Shown here one piece after another: positions 59,965 to 64,000 of a stretch of DNA of 64,000 nucleotides. A program made the position numbers and the translations under genes. The number at the start of each line of letters is the position of its first letter. The stretch's first letter is position 1. Below the pieces are notes generated by a model. It ran no database searches. It was not told where the DNA came from and saw only the letters and a list, made by a program, of their open reading frames with translations. This DNA comes from Salibaculum sp035270045 (lineage in GTDB: Bacteria; Pseudomonadota; Alphaproteobacteria; Rhodobacterales; Rhodobacteraceae), in assembly GCF_035270045.1 (NCBI RefSeq), contig NZ_DATFIP010000007.1:7361-71360 (forward strand), given 5' to 3'.

Positions 59965-62121
59965 TCAGTCACCGGATTTCAGCGTGATCAGGAACTGCTG
60001 GCCGATCAGTTCGAAACTGCAGCCCTTCTTGCCCAGGCCGGCCACGAAGGCATCGACGGCGGTCTTGATCGGGGCGCCCTTGTCCTTGTTCCAGTAGTAG
60101 TCGTCTCCGGCGATTACTCCGCCCGGCCGCACCTTACGGAGCGCGAGTTCCAAGTCTCTTGAAAAGAACGGCTCGTTCGGGTTTCCGTCTATGTAGACCC
60201 AGTCTAAACTGTCATCCGCCTTCCCCGAAAGTACCTCTTCCGAGGTCGCGCGATGCACCCTCACGCGCGGATCGCTGGCGAAGGCTGCGCGCACCTGCGC
60301 GTACATCGAGCCCATACGCTTGGCATTGCGCTTGCGGCCGAAGGGGACGTTGGTGAACTCGGGCAGGTATTCCCAGGGATCGATCAGGTGCAGCACCTGC
60401 GGTTCGGCCACGTCCAGGATTTCATGGGAAAACCGCCCCTCCCAGACGCCGATCTCGGCACCATGCCCCTGCCGCGGCAGCTTTGCCAGCATCTTGCGGC
60501 GCACCCGGTCGCGCTTGGTGGGTTTGCGCTTGGGATCGACCCGCCCGGTGATCTTGGCGAAGAGTTCCCGATAGGCGGGCTCTTCCATGAGCCACGCGAT
60601 CCGGTCCTGCATCTGCGCGACGCCTTCGCGGTGCAGGCGCGCGGTTTCGGGGTCGGCGACGAGTTCGGCATGGGCGGCCTGCACGGCCGGGTCGAACCTC
60701 GCGATGCTGGGATCGTCGTCATCGTTGAGGTTCCAGCGCCGGAAATAGTCTTCGCCCAGATCGTGGTTGATGTGGTTGGCGCGCCCGCGCAGCTTCTTGA
60801 CCAGGTAGGACTGCATCGCGCGGATCGGGTAGTGGTTCATGTAGGCTTGGCCATCCGCGCCGGCCCAGTCCATCCGCGCCTTCGGCGTGGTGTTCATCTC
60901 GCCGGAGATGTTGGTTCCGTCGGGCGTGCGCCAGACGAAGCCGCTGGCCTGATTATCCGTGAAGCGCGGGCGGTGCAGGCCGAAGCGATCAATCTCGCCG
61001 GGTCGGCGGAAAATCGTCTTGATGTCGCGCATAGCGCTACCGCCGTCGCGCGGCGCGGCCTCGCAGCGGCGGAACTGGCGGGTCACGGGCGCGTCGCGGA
61101 ACTCGACGACGCCGTCGCAGCCGAACACCTGCCAGGGGAAAGTCACCATGTCGGTGTCGTCCGGCAGGCTGCCAAGGTAGGACTGGATCGTGTCGTGGCG
61201 CCGAAGGTTGAGAAATTCGTCCACGTCGCAGATCAGCACCCAGTCCGCTTCGGCGACTAGCCAATGGTCCTGCGCGTATTTCAGCGCGCTCTTGTGGGGC
61301 CCGCGTCGCAACACCGCGTTCGGCTCGTGCCGCACGATCCCGCGCTCTGTCAGGCGGTCCAGAAGCGGGACGGTTGTGTCGTCGCAATCGTTGGTGTAGA
61401 TCAGGAAATCGGTGAAACCAAGTGCCCGGTAATGCGCCACCCATTCGAGGATGAAGGGCGCCTCGTTCTTCATCGTTGAGACGACCAGGAAGCGCTCTTG
61501 CGTCGGTCGCGGAGCCAGTTCGGCCGTCTCCGGTAACGTCAAGGCAAAGAACTCGCCGTCCTCTATCAGTACCGGGCGCCGGCTGAGCCGGTCGGAGAGA
61601 GCCTCTAGCGCGGCGCGCACCGGATAGCCCAGCTGCGGCGCCCAGTCGAGACCCGCGCCGATGATCACCCCGCCCGGCCTGAGAAGCGCGACGGCGCATT
61701 CCAGGTCCGCCAGAAGCTCGGGGTAGTACTTGCAGCCGTCGAGATGAAGCCAGTCGAGCGAGGTCTCGGCCATCCGTGCAAGTGCATCGCCAGAGGCCGC
61801 CTTCAGGATGTCGACATTCGGCCGCTGCCCGAAGACGGCGCGAACGCTGGCCTCGGCCTCGGCTAGTTCGGCGTCGCCTGCCTTCTTGGCGAAAGCGCGC
61901 GCGCTGAACGTGGGGTCGTTTTGCCAGGGGTCCACCAACGTCACGTGCGCAGGGGCCAGCTGCGCGATCAGCGTCACCGCGGTTTGGCCTCGATGGGTGC
62001 CGACCTCCACCCCGGTGCCGCCCTTGGCAATACGGCCGCCGAGCCTGTCGAGGAAACCGGCAAGCGTTTTGTTCTGCTGAACTGGCGGCAGATCCTTCGC
62101 CGCGGTCAGTCCGTCGTTCAC
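59965..62121 (-). CDS. Methyltransferase-glycosyltransferase-methyltransferase fusion protein
   Basis: The 718-residue chain has three domains. About 30-190 is a class I methyltransferase (GTGVEVGTHRGQTAVTLIAQ, HVTLVDPWQNDPTF, LDWLHLDGCKYYPE). About 208-520 is the island's glycosyltransferase module (LVVSTMKNEAPFILEWVAHY, FLIYTNDCDDTTVPLLDRL, VLICDVDEFLNLRRHD). About 545-718 is a second class I methyltransferase (GAEIGVWEGRFSHEI, VLHLIDPWEYLPEF, LDWVYIDGNPNEPFFSRDLE). GTG 62121 follows AAAGGAG with a six-base spacer and is preferred to an upstream TTG. The three activities may act in sequence on one glycan; this is inference. Confidence 0.82.
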   Translation of the reverse strand: MNDGLTAAKDLPPVQQNKTLAGFLDRLGGRIAKGGTGVEVGTHRGQTAVTLIAQLAPAHVTLVDPWQNDPTFSARAFAKKAGDAELAEAEASVRAVFGQRPNVDILKAASGDALARMAETSLDWLHLDGCKYYPELLADLECAVALLRPGGVIIGAGLDWAPQLGYPVRAALEALSDRLSRRPVLIEDGEFFALTLPETAELAPRPTQERFLVVSTMKNEAPFILEWVAHYRALGFTDFLIYTNDCDDTTVPLLDRLTERGIVRHEPNAVLRRGPHKSALKYAQDHWLVAEADWVLICDVDEFLNLRRHDTIQSYLGSLPDDTDMVTFPWQVFGCDGVVEFRDAPVTRQFRRCEAAPRDGGSAMRDIKTIFRRPGEIDRFGLHRPRFTDNQASGFVWRTPDGTNISGEMNTTPKARMDWAGADGQAYMNHYPIRAMQSYLVKKLRGRANHINHDLGEDYFRRWNLNDDDDPSIARFDPAVQAAHAELVADPETARLHREGVAQMQDRIAWLMEEPAYRELFAKITGRVDPKRKPTKRDRVRRKMLAKLPRQGHGAEIGVWEGRFSHEILDVAEPQVLHLIDPWEYLPEFTNVPFGRKRNAKRMGSMYAQVRAAFASDPRVRVHRATSEEVLSGKADDSLDWVYIDGNPNEPFFSRDLELALRKVRPGGVIAGDDYYWNKDKGAPIKTAVDAFVAGLGKKGCSFELIGQQFLITLKSGD

Positions 62122-62195
62122 GGCATACTCCTTTCGGTGTCCGGCGTCCGTTCCTGGTGCCTTGCCGGGCAAGATTGGTAGCTTTCTCCCATCGG

Positions 62196-62900
62196 CTAAA
62201 CCCAGTCGAGATTGACGTGACGTTTGTCGTAGCGCCTCGTGATCGAGCGGCGCAGCGCCTTGAAATCGCGGCGCGCTCCGGGGAATTTCCGCTCATGCGT
62301 CTCGACGGCGATGTAGCGGATCCGGTCGAGAAGCCCGGCCTCGACGAGCGCGGGCAGGATCGTGAGTTCACTGCCCTCGACGTCCATCTTAAGGAAGTCG
62401 ATGCGTCCGTGCGTTGCTATCTCGCGTTCTAGGATCGGCACGAGGGCCAGCTGGCGCACCGTGATCGCGTTCTCGGCCACAGAGCCCTTTTTACCGAACA
62501 TAACTGTGCTCGACACGGTCGCGCCGACCCCTTTGCTCTCGAACTTGTTTGACCGGAAGAGCGTCGCCGAACCGTCAGACACGCCGACGGCGGCGTTGTG
62601 CAGAACGACGTTCGGGAAGGGATGCGCTCGCTTCTCCAGTTCGGCAAAGGCGATCTCGTCGGGCTCGAAGCTCATGATGCGCGCGCCTGTATGCGCAAGG
62701 CTCGCAGTCACCTTGCCGACATTCGCGCCAAGATCGAAGACCACACTCCTGTCGTTCAGGCCGGCGACCAACCCGTCCATAACGCCGGCGCAGCGGATCC
62801 GGCGGATCGTGTTGCGGCCCGGGCGGCGTTTTACAGCCTTTGGCGGCCCGCCGGCACCCGTATCGGTCGCCGTGTCTGGTTCGATTGCCTGCTCAGTCAT
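62196..62900 (-). CDS. FkbM family methyltransferase
   Basis: The 234-residue protein shows the FkbM order: VVFDLGANVGKVTASLAHTG near 54, IMSFEPDEIAFAELEKRAHP near 75, VVLHNAAVGVSDGSATLF near 98, and RIDFLKMDVEGSELTILPAL near 165. It ends soon after a basic helix. It is closer to the standard FkbM fold than the other FkbM gene of this island. ATG 62900 follows GAGGG; an ATG 15 bases upstream lacks a site. It would be the first gene of the island transcript. Confidence 0.9.
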   Translation of the reverse strand: MTEQAIEPDTATDTGAGGPPKAVKRRPGRNTIRRIRCAGVMDGLVAGLNDRSVVFDLGANVGKVTASLAHTGARIMSFEPDEIAFAELEKRAHPFPNVVLHNAAVGVSDGSATLFRSNKFESKGVGATVSSTVMFGKKGSVAENAITVRQLALVPILEREIATHGRIDFLKMDVEGSELTILPALVEAGLLDRIRYIAVETHERKFPGARRDFKALRRSITRRYDKRHVNLDWV

Positions 62901-62936
62901 TGATCTTACCCTCATTTGATCAGATAATAACTAGGC

Positions 62937-63245
62937 TTAAACATCAAGTGCAATGGTTGATTTGACGGTCGCGATTTCTTCGGCCATGGCTTCTGCGGGA
63001 GTTCGCCACCCGAGGGTTTTCCTCGGGCGGTTGTTCATCAGGGCTGCGACATCGTTGAGCCAGGTCTGGCTCACGTTCCCGAGATCGGTCCTCTTGGGCA
63101 TGAACTGGCGCAGCAGGCCACTGGTGTTCTCGTTGGAGCCACGCTGCCAGGGCGCATGAGGATCGCAGAACCAAAGGTCGATCTTCACCCGTCGGGCGAA
63201 TTCGGGGTGGCACGCCATCTCGAATCCTCGGTCGTAGGTCATGCT
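62937..63245 (-). pseudogene. IS30-family transposase, C-terminal fragment
   Basis: The fragment of about 102 codons carries the end of the IS30 DDE domain: MTYDRGFEMACHPEFARRVK, IDLWFCDPHAPWQRGSNENT and LMNNRPRKTLGWRTPAEAMA, with the last catalytic Glu in SNENT. The N-terminal DNA-binding part and first Asp are missing. Homology stops at about 63245 where an IS3-type end begins, so this copy was broken by insertion. Confidence 0.85.
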
Positions 63246-63292
63246 GAACCCGACCGGGTTTACCGGAGAGCAAAAAGCTCGAAAGGTAAGCT

Positions 63293-63658
63293 ATGACCAA
63301 AGGAAACGCAGAGAGCCGTTTTTCGACCGAGGTACGTGCGCGCGCGGTGCGCATGGTTCTGGAGAACGAAGCGGATTACAAATCGCGGTCGCAGGCAGTG
63401 GCCTCCATCGCGGAGAAGTTCGGATGCAGTAGCGCCACATTGCGCGATTGGGTCAACAAGCAGGCCATCGAAGACGGTGATCGTGATGGCCTGACGCAGT
63501 CGGAGCGGGAAGAACTCAAAGCATTGCAACGAGAGAACCGAGAGCTCAAGCAGGCCAACGAGGTCTTGCGCAAGGCGTCGGCTTCTTGCGAAACACCACA
63601 TCCCCCACCGTCGTCGCTCCGTGGAGTTGGAAAACACGTTTTGCCAAGTCTACCCTGA
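63293..63658 (+). pseudogene. IS3-family orfA transposase, truncated and fused to foreign sequence
   Basis: The first 98 residues are a typical IS3 OrfA: RFSTEVRARAVRMVLENEAD, a helix-turn-helix with KFGCSSATLRDWVNKQAIED, and a leucine zipper LKALQRENRELKQANEVLRK. Normal copies continue KASAYFA; here the reading becomes KASASCETPHPPPSS because sequence of an antisense IS110 fragment begins. orfB is absent, so the element is dead. Confidence 0.82.
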
Positions 63659-63674
63659 TTATCATATCTTTCAT
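63586..63674 (-). pseudogene. IS110-family transposase, N-terminal fragment
   Basis: About 30 codons on the minus strand read MKDMIIRVDLAKRVFQLHGA followed by TTVGDVVFRKK, the opening of IS110/IS1111-type transposases with the first catalytic Asp in VDLAK. The similarity ends where the IS3 orfA begins. The rest of the gene is absent. Confidence 0.7.
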
Positions 63675-63892
63675 GTCGCCGTCCTCTCCGTTGCGTGGCT
63701 TTGAACACCACGATCTTGGCACATCGCGATACCGTCTGGGGAGGGCGGCAACCATCCCATCTACCCTGGATATTCGCGCTTATGAAAAGCGATTGCCTTG
63801 GCGGTGCAGGTGATCAACACTCGTATCTGCCACACCCTTGTTTCCCGCGCCGGCGCGGTAGAGCTATGCGCAAAAGTTGGTGACGGCCTTGG

Positions 63893-64000
63893 TCAGGCGG
63901 CAGTTTGAAGTTGCTTGATGCCGTCTTTGAACTCAACCCCTTCGATGACCTCGGGCAGACGGTTTGGCCCGTTGATCTTTCGCCACTTCTTCTTGGCTGA
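63893..64000 (-). pseudogene. Transposase C-terminus, probably IS256 family (runs off the window)
   Basis: Thirty-five codons and a stop read KKKWRKINGPNRLPEVIEGV then EFKDGIKQLQTAA, which resembles the C-terminal end of Mutator/IS256-type transposases. The GAGCTATGCGCAAAAGTTGG block just beyond the stop (63861-63880) could be the element end. Whether the gene is complete outside the window cannot be judged. Confidence 0.5.

Larger units (their letters stand above)
54908..62936 (-). other. Surface-glycan-type accessory island (glycosyltransferases, FkbM methyltransferases, sulfotransferase)
   Basis: Six minus-strand genes, most overlapping by four bases or closely spaced, sit between soxG and an insertion sequence graveyard. 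They encode three proteins with the same glycosyltransferase module, two FkbM-type methyltransferases, two further methyltransferase domains inside a fusion, and a sulfotransferase. Such content usually decorates extracellular or cell-wall polysaccharide. The abnormal soxG tail on one side and transposase debris on the other suggest acquisition or rearrangement here. Confidence 0.65.
62937..64000. mobile_element. Nested insertion sequence remnants (IS30, IS3, IS110 and probably IS256 types)
   Basis: Within about 1.06 kb there are pieces of four different transposase genes, none complete. An IS30-type C-terminus is interrupted near 63245 by the left end of an IS3-type element, whose orfA is in turn cut near 63586 by an IS110-type N-terminus on the other strand. 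A further C-terminal fragment runs off the window. Between 63675 and 63892 no coding sequence was seen. Confidence 0.8.

Overview
The window looks like chromosomal DNA of a high-GC alphaproteobacterium of the order Rhodobacterales (Roseobacter/Paracoccus relatives). This rests on an intact RcGTA-type gene transfer agent cluster, a pair of Hint-domain proteins, a 211-residue L9 with an acidic tail, a pyruvate dehydrogenase E1-beta carrying its own lipoyl domain, CcmI, and a four-subunit sarcosine oxidase operon. Most of the sequence is dense housekeeping DNA. The ends of the accessory parts (54.9-64 kb) and one gene inside the ilv operon are visibly different.

Layout. 0-0.9 kb: start of glnA and glnB on the minus strand. 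0.9-4.2 kb: nnr (NAD(P)HX repair) and two Hint-domain proteins. 4.25-7.2 kb: tRNA-Leu(UAG), trigger factor, and the rpsF-rpsR-rplI operon. 7.5-12.9 kb: a small membrane protein, then fabD-fabG-acpP-fabF-mltG. 13.1-27.5 kb: a complete structural GTA cluster (g1 to g15 plus a small trailing ORF). 27.4-30.2 kb: a DksA/TraR-like protein, cysE, a permease and a CMD/AhpD-like protein. 30.4-36.8 kb: pdhC, pdhB, pdhA, ftsB, class I aldolase and pgk, all on the minus strand. 37-44 kb: two cyclophilins, a DUF3179 protein, SelO, a CBS protein, a GNAT acetyltransferase, a nucleoside hydrolase and a Rieske oxygenase. 44.1-47.1 kb: ilvB and ilvN with an unexpected AT-richer gene between them and a leader-peptide attenuator upstream. 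47.2-49.4 kb: a DUF1289 protein, ruvX and ccmI. 49.6-54.9 kb: soxB-soxD-soxA-soxG. 54.9-62.9 kb: a minus-strand surface-polysaccharide-type island of glycosyltransferases, FkbM methyltransferases and a sulfotransferase. 62.9-64 kb: nested remains of at least four insertion sequences.

How the parts fit. The GTA block reads in particle-assembly order: small and large terminase, portal, protease, capsid, head-tail connectors, tail tube, chaperones, tape measure, then baseplate hub, peptidase and megatron. Every ORF is open, so the structural part appears functional. Regulators, lysis and head-spike genes are not in the window. The ilvB leader encodes a 15-residue peptide rich in Leu, Ile and Val, followed by mutually exclusive hairpins, which is the classical layout of branched-chain amino acid attenuation.

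The least familiar content is the island at 54.9-62.9 kb, where one ORF fuses methyltransferase, glycosyltransferase and methyltransferase domains in a single 718-residue chain. Almost all long antisense ORFs here are by-products of high GC and were left out. All functional calls are from reading the sequence; no database search was run.
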